Made by a program: the position numbers and the translations under genes. DNA of 46,850 nt from a virus, in the IMG/VR virus record IMGVR_UViG_3300046170_000045, positions 1 to 46,850 of that record; one strand, given 5' to 3'. The first letter of the stretch is position 1; each line of letters opens with the position of its first letter. The notes under the pieces were generated by a model that saw nothing but the letters and a program-made list of their open reading frames with translations, had not been told where the DNA came from and did no database searches. Of this stretch, positions 21,165 through 29,685 are shown piece by piece.

Positions 21165-21550
21165 TTTCTGGTCTTCTCGAAGCTCCTCATTGCGCCCAGA
21201 CCCAACATGCCCATGAGAACAGGCATCATAGTTTCTAGCGGAACTAGAGGAATAACAATATCCATACCTACTAGGGCTAGTACAAAGTTAGAGAATGGTA
21301 TTGTGATGAAGTTTCCAAACATTCCCAGCCCACATGTCCAACCAATAAAGGGTCTCCACCCGGATACAAACAAATTAGAGTTACTGGCTTCTACTTTATT
21401 GACTTCTATCTGAGACTTCATAAGATCCTGATGATGTTCTTCTGACATCGTTGCAATCTTGTGAGCCAGCATAGCCTTCTGGTCTTTGTCTTCAATGAAC
21501 TTGTCTAGCAAGCCCGTTACAGGCCCTACTAGCTGTGCTACAATACTCAT
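21161..21550 (-). CDS. Holin-like protein (GTA_holin_3TM type)
   Basis: 129 aa from the ATG at 21550 (GGAG eight bases upstream). The pattern SNLFVSGWRPFIGWTCGLGM followed by a second span (IVIPLVPLETMMPVLMGMLG) and AMRSFEKTR is characteristic of the 3-TM holin family found in gene-transfer agents and phages. It would make holes that let the M15 peptidase reach the wall. Sits between endolysin and the coiled-coil membrane gene. Confidence 0.8.
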   Translation of the reverse strand: MSIVAQLVGPVTGLLDKFIEDKDQKAMLAHKIATMSEEHHQDLMKSQIEVNKVEASNSNLFVSGWRPFIGWTCGLGMFGNFITIPFSNFVLALVGMDIVIPLVPLETMMPVLMGMLGLGAMRSFEKTRK

Positions 21551-21551
21551 A

Positions 21552-21920
21552 TTAATAACTCCAGATATGTGGTCTTGGACGGCCTTTAGAGGATTCAAGG
21601 TCATCAATATGTATAAATCTTGTAGGGCCTTTCTGACTTACACCAATCCCAGTAAAGCCTGCCTCTAGAGCGCCCTGTACGAGCTTGTAAGCGGCTTCAC
21701 CACGCAACCCTATGTCTATGGCCCTACCCGATGCATGTGCGCCGGGAGAGGCTTTACGGGCCTCTATGGGGTGGTTAGCACAACGGTACGCAGAGTTAAC
21801 AGGGAAGCTAAATCCAAGCTTTTCACGTAGAGCATCTACTTTCTGCATGAACTCATCATTCATACCAGTTTCATTGCAGTGTCTGCATACTAATTCTTCT
21901 TCTGTGAAGTACTTATACAT
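21552..21920 (-). CDS. Endolysin, M15-type D-Ala-D-Ala peptidase domain
   Basis: 122 aa. Zinc ligands His62 and Asp69 (GAHASGRAIDIG) and His104 (FIHIDDL) match Peptidase M15/VanY-type fold; YRCANHP and RPHIWSY are also typical. Cleaves peptidoglycan cross-bridges. No signal sequence, so it needs the adjoining holin. The ATG at 21920 has GAGG at five-base spacing; a GTG two codons earlier overlaps that site. The first residues overlap the end of the 1609-aa gene by eight bases. Confidence 0.85.
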   Translation of the reverse strand: MYKYFTEEELVCRHCNETGMNDEFMQKVDALREKLGFSFPVNSAYRCANHPIEARKASPGAHASGRAIDIGLRGEAAYKLVQGALEAGFTGIGVSQKGPTRFIHIDDLESSKGRPRPHIWSY

Positions 21921-24900
21921 ATCCACCTCTTACAAACTTCTCACGCTTTGTAACGCCTTCAGGTAGTGAGGGCGTACCGTCTACTTCAATGTAGTCATAG
22001 AGCGGATGAGTCTTACCCTTTCCTGAAGTCTTAATCGTTCCAATTATATTACCCAGTTTAACTTCACCAACTGTTTCAGGCCGCAAGTTAGGACTCTTAA
22101 CTTTACCCTTTGGGTTTTTTGCGGTAAGAACATTCATTCTTACAGGCCCCACAAGCTGATAGTCTAAGGCGTAAAAATGACCGCCCTTAGATTTAGGGGC
22201 TTCTACAGAAACAATAGGATTATCTAAGCGTTTAGAACCTTCATCAGTAATAATCTCAAACTTCTCTGGCTGCAAAAGATTTGTCTGTACTCTAGGAGGA
22301 CTTTTCACGCCTGTATTTTTCTTATAGTTAGCCTTCATTTGAGCAATAGTTAGGTCTGTTCCGTCATATTCGTTGGCTCTAGCCACAGATTTATTGTTTT
22401 GACCAAATGTTGATAGTTTTTCAGAGGGCCTAGACGTTACATAAAGATTCTGAAATGTTTTATTGGAAACATCTTCTAGTTCTCTACCCATCTTTAAGTA
22501 CTTACCAAACTCAAGATCAACTTCAATACCAGCATCTTCGGCTTTCTTAGTAAGACCTTCTTTGTATGAACTCTTTTCAGGATCAAAGAACTTACCGGGA
22601 GCAGGCATAACACTAGAAGCTGTTTCACTGTCCATGGCCCTACCCATTCTAGGGTCTAAAGTTTCTTCAAGCTCCTCAGTCTGTGTCATTACTACAGGCT
22701 TGTCAGGGTCTTGTACGACACGTTTAGAGCCTTCCCTACCTACAGTCTTGGTAGGCGTGAACAACTCACGCAGACCTTTAGCGATAACAGTGCCACCCGG
22801 AACAAACCCAAGACGCTGTAAAGGATCTACCTCTCCACCGCCTGTAAAGCCTAGCCTGCGTAGAGGATCTTCCTCATCTACAAAAGCTGTACCAGCCTGT
22901 TGATCGTAGGGCAGACCTGTCATCTTGTCGATGCGCTGGTCAGGCTCTTTAGAGGCGTTAGGTACGTCAAGTACTTCACCGCCTTTGGCTTTGTTTTGTC
23001 TTTCTTCTTGCTCCTCTAACATTTTAAGGTAGGCATTAGAAGTCTCTACCCTACGACCAGTTTCTTTTTCAAACGATGAATACCTTAAACCTCTATCTAT
23101 AGAAGACTGAAAATCAGGTTTGTATAAAGAAGAACCGTTTCTTTTCTCAACAACCTCTTCTAAAGCTGCTACAAGCCCAGTAGTTCTAGAAACAACCATC
23201 TCTGGGTCTATAACTTTAAAAGCATTAACAGCTTCTGTTCTTATATTTTGTTTAGGACTTCTAGCTTTGTACAGACCCATAAGTAAATATGTTGCGGACT
23301 CGCTGCCCATTCCATTATCAATAAGAATATCTTTAGTATCTTGATAACCATATAAAGTTGCATGAGCATTAGCTATTCTAAATAACTCCTGTTGTCCTTC
23401 GTAAAGCTTGTCTTGTAGACCTTCAAACTCAGCAATATATTCTTCTTCAGAAGTTTCATTATCAAATATTTTCTGACCAACACTTCTTCCGATAGCATTA
23501 TAGTCTCTTAGTGCAAACTCTAAATTTAAATCAGGATCATAAGGATTACGGCGCATACCTGACACATTAGCTAGTAGTTCAGTTTCAGTTTTTCTAAAGT
23601 TATCACCAATTCTAGGCGGTGTTTTATTTATAGCCTCTACAAGCTTTAATCCAGATTTAATTGTGCCGGGAATAAACGTAGAGGCAGTTTCTGTGAATAT
23701 TTCATCTATATCAATAATCCCTCTTCGATATCTGCCTATAGACGTTAAAAGTTGATCAGTAATCATAGAGTCAGATACATAAGGCTCTAACAACTCATAA
23801 GTCATTTCTTGAACAGAATCTACTAAGACATCATTTAATTCTTCTCCTGAAACTTCTGCTGTAGCAAGCCTATCAGCTAGAATCATTGCAGGGCGTTTAA
23901 TGTATTCATAGGTATCTAAAAACTTAGTGTCTATAAAATACATTTCTCCATCATTATCTCTGCCCCAAATTTTATTTGATTTTTTGTAAAATGATCCTTC
24001 CGCTAAAATAGTATGTGCTTGCCTTTCTTCTTCTGTCCAGCCCATAGCATCAGCAGATTGTTTAGACGCTAAAGTAAATCCAGTAGTAGCCGCCATAAAA
24101 CCTGTAAGTCTTGCAAGTCCTCTTGCTCTTAAAACATTATTTCCAGAAGATAACTCATTAGCAGATTCTTTAAGAATGTTAATACTTGTCCTTGTTACTT
24201 CGGCAGGAAAAGAAACAAAGTTGCCAAAAGGCATATCTCTTATACCCTTTATACCCGGAGGAACCTTATCATAGTTTGGAAACGTATCTTTTACTTTACG
24301 CGCAGCGTCTGCTTTTAACAAATCCTCTGATACATCAGGAAATGCTTTTTTAAGAGCTGCTAATTCGTTTAAATAGTTACTTATTTTAAAAAAGTCATCA
24401 CTTGCTTGATAAACATTATTAGCAATCTCTACGCCTTTAGCTACAGAAGAATCCACACCCTCTAACCCCTTTATTGCTGGGTTGTATTTCAGGCTTCGTA
24501 AAGCTTTTAAAACTCTTGTAGGCTCTCTTTCAAAACCTATATCTAATAAAGCTCTAGACTCATTAACTTTAACGCTGGTGTTAATTACACCTAATCGCTG
24601 CATCTCTTGGTAAAAGTCATCTTTAGCTTTATCGCCACCCTTTGATAACTTATTTGCTATTACGCCTAAAGATTTAGTACTGAATGGATTAGCACCATTA
24701 GCTATAGCCATTTGAATACTGCCTAATGCGTTGCGGATATGAGCGCCATGATTAAGAATAGTTGCTGAACTTTGTGATAATCCCTTGAGGCTTGCGTATT
24801 CTTTAATCATAGTAGAACCCCAACCAAGACCTTCAGTCCAAAATGTAAATTCTTCTTGTTTTCTATCTAAAGCCTTTAACATTTCAGGGGTTGTGTATTT

Positions 24901-26742
24901 ACCATCTAATATTGAATTAGTGCCTTTAATCTGAGCAGTATTACGCTGAGATTCTTTAGATGTTAAATACCCTCCAGACTTACCAAGCTCATTAAACTGC
25001 CTGTAAAAGTTATTAACTTCATATACTCTAGAAGCTTTAGCAGTAGATATAATAAGAGCTTCAGGAGCTTCTCTTATTTCACCCATTAAAGCTCTGATAG
25101 GTTCAGGTATGTCTGTTTTCTTTTTAAACTTAGCAACCTTGCGAACCTGAGTAAGATAGTCAATTACTTTATTATCTTCTTTTAAACCCAGAACCTCATT
25201 AACTCTTGTTCTAGCTTGATCAAAAGCCGCATCAATATCTATATCAGGCGTTTGCTCTAGAATATCATCAACTAAATATTGCACAGCATTTTCTTTAACA
25301 ACATTGTCAGGCTCGTAAAGAGGATCTTCGTATAGCCTGTATGACCTACGCATGTAACTACCTACGTTAGAACGTATAGAATTTTTAGCTTCCTGTTTAA
25401 AACCTTTGCTTCCTATAATCTTATAAGATAAATCATCCATAAGCTTTCTAGCTTCAGCTACGTCTCTAGCAATGTTTTCAGGTAAGTTATACTTAGTAGC
25501 AAAAAACTCAAAACGCTCATCCATAGGCATCTCATATACAATAGAGGCATCAGACGTTAAAGCTTCTTGAACACGCTCTGGAATACCTTTAAGTTTATCA
25601 ATGTCTGCTTTTGGAAAAGCTCCTTGTTCTGAAGCTTCTACAATACGCCTCATATTTACCGTAAGCCTGTTAGCTATGTCTTCAGCTTGAGTAATTGTTT
25701 GTCTTTGTGCGTACTGTGAGTCTCTAAAAGCATTGTAAGATTTAGGAGTAAAGTAACCTCTAGAAGTAAGAAATCTTCCGTACACTCTACTTGCAGGAGA
25801 GTACACATACTTTTCAAAAGTTGTTCCTCTGCTGCTTTGTCGCTCTATCTGTTTAATTCCTTCAGGAGTTTCTGTAAGAGCCTCTTTCTTTGTAGGTATT
25901 TCTGGAGTAGCATCACTAGCTACAGCAGCTACTCTTTCACTAGGGGTTAATTGTGGGGCTTCTTTTATACCCATACCTAATCGCCTAGCTTCTTTAGAAG
26001 CGTCACTAAGACTTATATCGTTTCTAATTTCTTTGAAATATCTTAATGCTATCTCTGTTTCTTCGGCTATGTCTAAATCAAATAACTTCTTACCTGATTC
26101 ATTTAGAAATCTTCCTACAGCCTTACTACTAATAATACCTGTCTCAATTAACGCGCCAAAACCTATGTCTTGGATAACCATTTTTAACCTTGCTTCTGCT
26201 TCAGAGTCATCTTTGTCAGCAGCCATAAAATCAACAACAACATTATTAGAAGCTTCAGGAAACTCTTGTTCAATAATATTAAATATGTTTTGATAGGGAT
26301 CAGACAAGGCTTGTTCAGTAGCTATTGTTGCTAGTGTAGTGCGTTTAAAACCTTCTTTCATCCCCAAAGCACCTAAGCCTTTAGCGGCTCCTGCAAAGCC
26401 TGCAACATAAGGAGACATTTCTACTGCAATCTGACCTGCTTGACCGGGAAATGTTTCAGCTTCAAGAAGCTCACCTTCTTCATCGTATATTTCTGCGTCA
26501 GCAAGACCTAAAGCTCCAGAAACACTTTCAGTTACCTGCCTAGTAAGCTTTCTCCTTTCTTCTATATCTTCTTCAGTAGGATCTTCAAGCTCATCAAAAC
26601 CTGAAGCTCTTAGAGGAATGTTTGCCAAGTCTCTTCCTACATCAACAGCTTTAAAAAGAAAAGGACTTACTACTTCCTCATTGTAAGTACCAAGGATTCT
26701 AGCAAGTTCATCTTTGTAAGATGTTTCTTCTTTAACTGTCAT
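21913..26742 (-). CDS. Very large internal virion (ejection) protein, 1609 aa
   Basis: The longest gene here, at the place of T7 gp16, so probably part of the inner core that is ejected and spans the cell envelope. Mostly helical and charged, with a hydrophobic Gly/Ala segment (MSPYVAGFAGAAKGLGALGM) near residue 105-125. Around residues 1245-1320 Gly-rich linkers carry repeats (DPLRRLGFTGGGEV, DPLQRLGFVPGGTV). A separate C-terminal part of about 290 residues follows, ending VRGGYV. I see no transglycosylase motif, unlike T7 gp16. The ATG at 26742 is inside the end of the previous gene. Confidence 0.8.
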   Translation of the reverse strand: MTVKEETSYKDELARILGTYNEEVVSPFLFKAVDVGRDLANIPLRASGFDELEDPTEEDIEERRKLTRQVTESVSGALGLADAEIYDEEGELLEAETFPGQAGQIAVEMSPYVAGFAGAAKGLGALGMKEGFKRTTLATIATEQALSDPYQNIFNIIEQEFPEASNNVVVDFMAADKDDSEAEARLKMVIQDIGFGALIETGIISSKAVGRFLNESGKKLFDLDIAEETEIALRYFKEIRNDISLSDASKEARRLGMGIKEAPQLTPSERVAAVASDATPEIPTKKEALTETPEGIKQIERQSSRGTTFEKYVYSPASRVYGRFLTSRGYFTPKSYNAFRDSQYAQRQTITQAEDIANRLTVNMRRIVEASEQGAFPKADIDKLKGIPERVQEALTSDASIVYEMPMDERFEFFATKYNLPENIARDVAEARKLMDDLSYKIIGSKGFKQEAKNSIRSNVGSYMRRSYRLYEDPLYEPDNVVKENAVQYLVDDILEQTPDIDIDAAFDQARTRVNEVLGLKEDNKVIDYLTQVRKVAKFKKKTDIPEPIRALMGEIREAPEALIISTAKASRVYEVNNFYRQFNELGKSGGYLTSKESQRNTAQIKGTNSILDGKYTTPEMLKALDRKQEEFTFWTEGLGWGSTMIKEYASLKGLSQSSATILNHGAHIRNALGSIQMAIANGANPFSTKSLGVIANKLSKGGDKAKDDFYQEMQRLGVINTSVKVNESRALLDIGFEREPTRVLKALRSLKYNPAIKGLEGVDSSVAKGVEIANNVYQASDDFFKISNYLNELAALKKAFPDVSEDLLKADAARKVKDTFPNYDKVPPGIKGIRDMPFGNFVSFPAEVTRTSINILKESANELSSGNNVLRARGLARLTGFMAATTGFTLASKQSADAMGWTEEERQAHTILAEGSFYKKSNKIWGRDNDGEMYFIDTKFLDTYEYIKRPAMILADRLATAEVSGEELNDVLVDSVQEMTYELLEPYVSDSMITDQLLTSIGRYRRGIIDIDEIFTETASTFIPGTIKSGLKLVEAINKTPPRIGDNFRKTETELLANVSGMRRNPYDPDLNLEFALRDYNAIGRSVGQKIFDNETSEEEYIAEFEGLQDKLYEGQQELFRIANAHATLYGYQDTKDILIDNGMGSESATYLLMGLYKARSPKQNIRTEAVNAFKVIDPEMVVSRTTGLVAALEEVVEKRNGSSLYKPDFQSSIDRGLRYSSFEKETGRRVETSNAYLKMLEEQEERQNKAKGGEVLDVPNASKEPDQRIDKMTGLPYDQQAGTAFVDEEDPLRRLGFTGGGEVDPLQRLGFVPGGTVIAKGLRELFTPTKTVGREGSKRVVQDPDKPVVMTQTEELEETLDPRMGRAMDSETASSVMPAPGKFFDPEKSSYKEGLTKKAEDAGIEVDLEFGKYLKMGRELEDVSNKTFQNLYVTSRPSEKLSTFGQNNKSVARANEYDGTDLTIAQMKANYKKNTGVKSPPRVQTNLLQPEKFEIITDEGSKRLDNPIVSVEAPKSKGGHFYALDYQLVGPVRMNVLTAKNPKGKVKSPNLRPETVGEVKLGNIIGTIKTSGKGKTHPLYDYIEVDGTPSLPEGVTKREKFVRGGYV

Positions 26743-28060
26743 CGTAAGCAGCACCTACTTGGCCTAACTCTGTAACATATTGAACCATAATCTTATTAGC
26801 TTCCTCCTCCTGATCATTATCTATAAGTATATTATACCTATCCAATAATTCTATTGCTTTTTTACTAGATCTCCAAGTAATTTGTCCTGCATTTAATGTG
26901 TCTCTTTCAAGAGGTTGTTTTAAATTATTTGCGTCAGAAACCATTGCTGACCATAAATCAACTGCTGCATTATATTTCTGTATTGAGTCTATAAGTAAAG
27001 GTGCGCGAATAAGAGTTGGATCAGTGCCTTCTGGTGCATTATTCCTGTCTTCATCTGTAACAAATTGATTTCTTAAAGTATCAACAAACTCTGCATATTT
27101 GGTTGCCGTAAGAGAAACACGCGCCTCTCTAAGCGGATTAAAATCATTATTGTATTTTCTTGCAGCAGCCCTATTCAAAGCTTTGGGATCATTAAGTTCA
27201 AGAAGACCTGTTGTACTTACTCCTTCTTGTTTACCAGTTCCTCTATTTATTTTAGACTCAATAGTAACTGCCCTTGTAACGTCATCTGCACCTTTAACAA
27301 GCTTAACATCATATTTAGTTTCAATATCAGGATCTAAAGTCTCCATGTCTTCTAAACTAAAAGCAGCAGAAAGACTACCTAGTTGTTGATAAGATTGCTG
27401 TAACTTAGAAAGTCTAGAGCCTTCCTCTGAGTTTAAAAGTCCACCGATACGGCTTTGTTCTAAAGCTTGTAAAGTTTCTTGTTCAAAGTCTCTTTTTTTA
27501 AATACGCTACCAAAAAAAGCTTCAGCAGCACTTTTAGGATTTTTGTTGTATGTTTTTAAAGCTTCTTCTAAATTTCCTGATACATTATATTCTTGCTGAA
27601 ACTTTAAGCCATCCCTGTAGCTTTGTAATGCTCTATCTCTGTATGTTTGTGCTTTTGTTCTAAAATTAGCGTCGTGTCTTCCTGCTTTTATTTGGGCGAC
27701 CATCTCTTCATCATCCGCAAAATCAATCAAGGCCCTTTCCTTAGCCAAGCGTATACCTTCATCAAGAAAGTAATTACTATCGTTTTTACCTGAAGAAGTA
27801 ATTAAAGATGTATATTGATCAGTACGGGCATTAGCGCTCTTTGCTTTTTGTTCTTGAAGACGCATATCCATAATAGGCTTACTGTTAAAGAAATCTTGCT
27901 GCTTCTTTTGTAAATTACTTCTATACAGCCCAATACCTACAGTACCTGCAAGTCCTAACAGCGCATTACGTTCCTCACGCCTACGAAGCTTTCTAGCTTG
28001 ATCTTCATCACGCTTACGTTTTTCAGATAATAGGGATTCCCCAAGTTGTTCAATAGCCAT
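26732..28060 (-). CDS. Helical internal virion protein (442 aa)
   Basis: Starts MAIEQLGESLLSEKRKRDED with a basic stretch (RKLRRREERN), then one hydrophobic patch (LLGLAGTVGIGLYRS) and long helices. Size and order fit a T7 gp14/gp15-type core protein that forms the DNA ejection channel with its neighbours. No clear enzymatic motif. Ends 11 bases into the 1609-aa gene. Confidence 0.75.
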   Translation of the reverse strand: MAIEQLGESLLSEKRKRDEDQARKLRRREERNALLGLAGTVGIGLYRSNLQKKQQDFFNSKPIMDMRLQEQKAKSANARTDQYTSLITSSGKNDSNYFLDEGIRLAKERALIDFADDEEMVAQIKAGRHDANFRTKAQTYRDRALQSYRDGLKFQQEYNVSGNLEEALKTYNKNPKSAAEAFFGSVFKKRDFEQETLQALEQSRIGGLLNSEEGSRLSKLQQSYQQLGSLSAAFSLEDMETLDPDIETKYDVKLVKGADDVTRAVTIESKINRGTGKQEGVSTTGLLELNDPKALNRAAARKYNNDFNPLREARVSLTATKYAEFVDTLRNQFVTDEDRNNAPEGTDPTLIRAPLLIDSIQKYNAAVDLWSAMVSDANNLKQPLERDTLNAGQITWRSSKKAIELLDRYNILIDNDQEEEANKIMVQYVTELGQVGAAYDDS

Positions 28061-28061
28061 A

Positions 28062-28619
28062 TTATTGCCTCTGCATTAAACTAGGTGGCGGTGCTTCCTG
28101 TGGCGGTGGACGAGCCATTAAAGACTCAGTAGGACGTTCAGGAAGCTCTGCTGCCTCTACACGATCCATAGCCATTTGAGTCTCATCAGAAAGTTCTGAA
28201 GGCTGTGAAAGCTCTGGACGCTGTACAGTTACGCCAAACATATCCTCTTCATCATCCTCCTGTACCACATACTCAATACCTGCACGTTCTGCAAGTCCCA
28301 TGATCATATAGGCTACAGGCTCAACAAGAAGAAGCATCAAGTCAGGATTAAACTGACCTTCATTGAAGCCTGAGAAAAGAATAAGGCGAGTGGCCTCCAT
28401 TATGGTTGTGCCTTCTATAAGACTGTCCATCAAAGGAAGATAATTTTCTTCTGCCGTCATCTGATCAAATATAAAATCTATTGCTTCTTGTGCAACAGTA
28501 AACTCTGTAGCGCCTGTATACGGCTCTTGTACATCAGGATCTAGCGTTAATGACTCACCCGGAATAGGGCGTGTCATCTTTGCAAAGTGTTCCTGTAGTT
28601 CTGGTGTAGTATCATCCAT
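28062..28619 (-). CDS. Acidic virion-region protein (185 aa)
   Basis: Acidic; helical middle (EFTVAQEAIDFIFDQMTAEE; LLLVEPVAYMIMGLAERAGI) and a Pro-rich C-terminus (RPPPQEAPPPSLMQRQ). Lies between internal virion genes and its start overlaps the previous stop by one base. It could be an assembly chaperone or minor head protein; not recognised. Confidence 0.7.
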   Translation of the reverse strand: MDDTTPELQEHFAKMTRPIPGESLTLDPDVQEPYTGATEFTVAQEAIDFIFDQMTAEENYLPLMDSLIEGTTIMEATRLILFSGFNEGQFNPDLMLLLVEPVAYMIMGLAERAGIEYVVQEDDEEDMFGVTVQRPELSQPSELSDETQMAMDRVEAAELPERPTESLMARPPPQEAPPPSLMQRQ

Positions 28620-29677
28620 TATGATATACCTCTAGCCATTTGTGGATTAAAGGGATCAAACATAAACTGCTGACCCCAAGCAGATAAGGGTGCGTTGTAA
28701 GTTGCTGGAGCTTGAAAACCTTGAATAGGTGCTACAGTATTTTGCATAGTGTAAGCTTGGAAAGCTCCGGGATCTTGATATTGTCCTAGATTAATAACTT
28801 CTCCACTCGCAAGAGCAGCTTGTTGTGCTACAAAGTCTTGTTCTTGTTGCACAGAAGAAAATGCACCTATAGCAGCTTTAGTAGCTGTAAAAGGATCTGA
28901 TAAAGCTTCTCTCTTTTCAGTAAGCATCTCACCTGTCCTTGTTTGAATTTCTTCAGCACCACGCTCTAAAAAATTACCTCTTTGCTGATCATAGTATGCT
29001 GAATCAGGAAGAGTTGGATCAGGACTCATAATACTGGTGTCTACAAGTGGATCAGAAGGGCTAGATAATAAATTGCTTTCAGGTTTAACTGTCTCTTGAA
29101 CAACTGTTTCTACAGGGGCTGTTGTATCTATAGTCGGTGCATCAGCAATTTCTCCTGCTACCTTTGCAACAGCTTCATCTGTAAAAGGAGATTTAAAAGC
29201 TTTACCAACTCTACCCGCAGCACTATCAGCACCAAAGAAAAAGTTTTCAGCAGCGCCTTGAGCAAAAGTACTGTTAGGTGCAATCTTACTTAAAGCAGTC
29301 TTGGAAAACTCTGTAAGAGTACTAGTCACTCCCTTAGTAACAGAAGAAAATACCTTTCCGGGCATAGAGGCTACTTTACCTGCGAACTGTAAAACTTTAC
29401 CAGCGCCTTGAAGTAGTGCGCTACTTGATCCTAACAAGCCTGTTCCTGCGGATGTAGCAGTGCCTGCCGCTCCTACTAAGCTTGACATGCCTGTAACGCC
29501 TTGAAGACCCAGCGCACTTCCTAAGCCACTAGCCAAAGCATTGCCTATCCCCGGAAGAATAAACATCATAGCTACTTGACCAAGTATGCCAATCTTGCCC
29601 ATGAATTTACCAAATTTGCTAAAAGCTTTTTTAATGCCCCTACCAATCTTTTTAAATACTTTTCTTAAAAATCCCAT
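28619..29677 (-). CDS. Internal virion protein with amphipathic N-terminus (352 aa)
   Basis: The first 35 residues are extremely basic and amphipathic (MGFLRKVFKKIGRGIKKAFS), followed by a hydrophobic glycine-rich stretch (GQVAMMFILPGIGNALASGL). This is the profile of a membrane-active ejection protein. The rest is Ala/Gly/Ser-rich and low complexity. Sits beside the 1014-aa repeat protein, and both probably belong to the inner core. Confidence 0.75.
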   Translation of the reverse strand: MGFLRKVFKKIGRGIKKAFSKFGKFMGKIGILGQVAMMFILPGIGNALASGLGSALGLQGVTGMSSLVGAAGTATSAGTGLLGSSSALLQGAGKVLQFAGKVASMPGKVFSSVTKGVTSTLTEFSKTALSKIAPNSTFAQGAAENFFFGADSAAGRVGKAFKSPFTDEAVAKVAGEIADAPTIDTTAPVETVVQETVKPESNLLSSPSDPLVDTSIMSPDPTLPDSAYYDQQRGNFLERGAEEIQTRTGEMLTEKREALSDPFTATKAAIGAFSSVQQEQDFVAQQAALASGEVINLGQYQDPGAFQAYTMQNTVAPIQGFQAPATYNAPLSAWGQQFMFDPFNPQMARGIS

Positions 29678-29685
29678 ACTATTTC

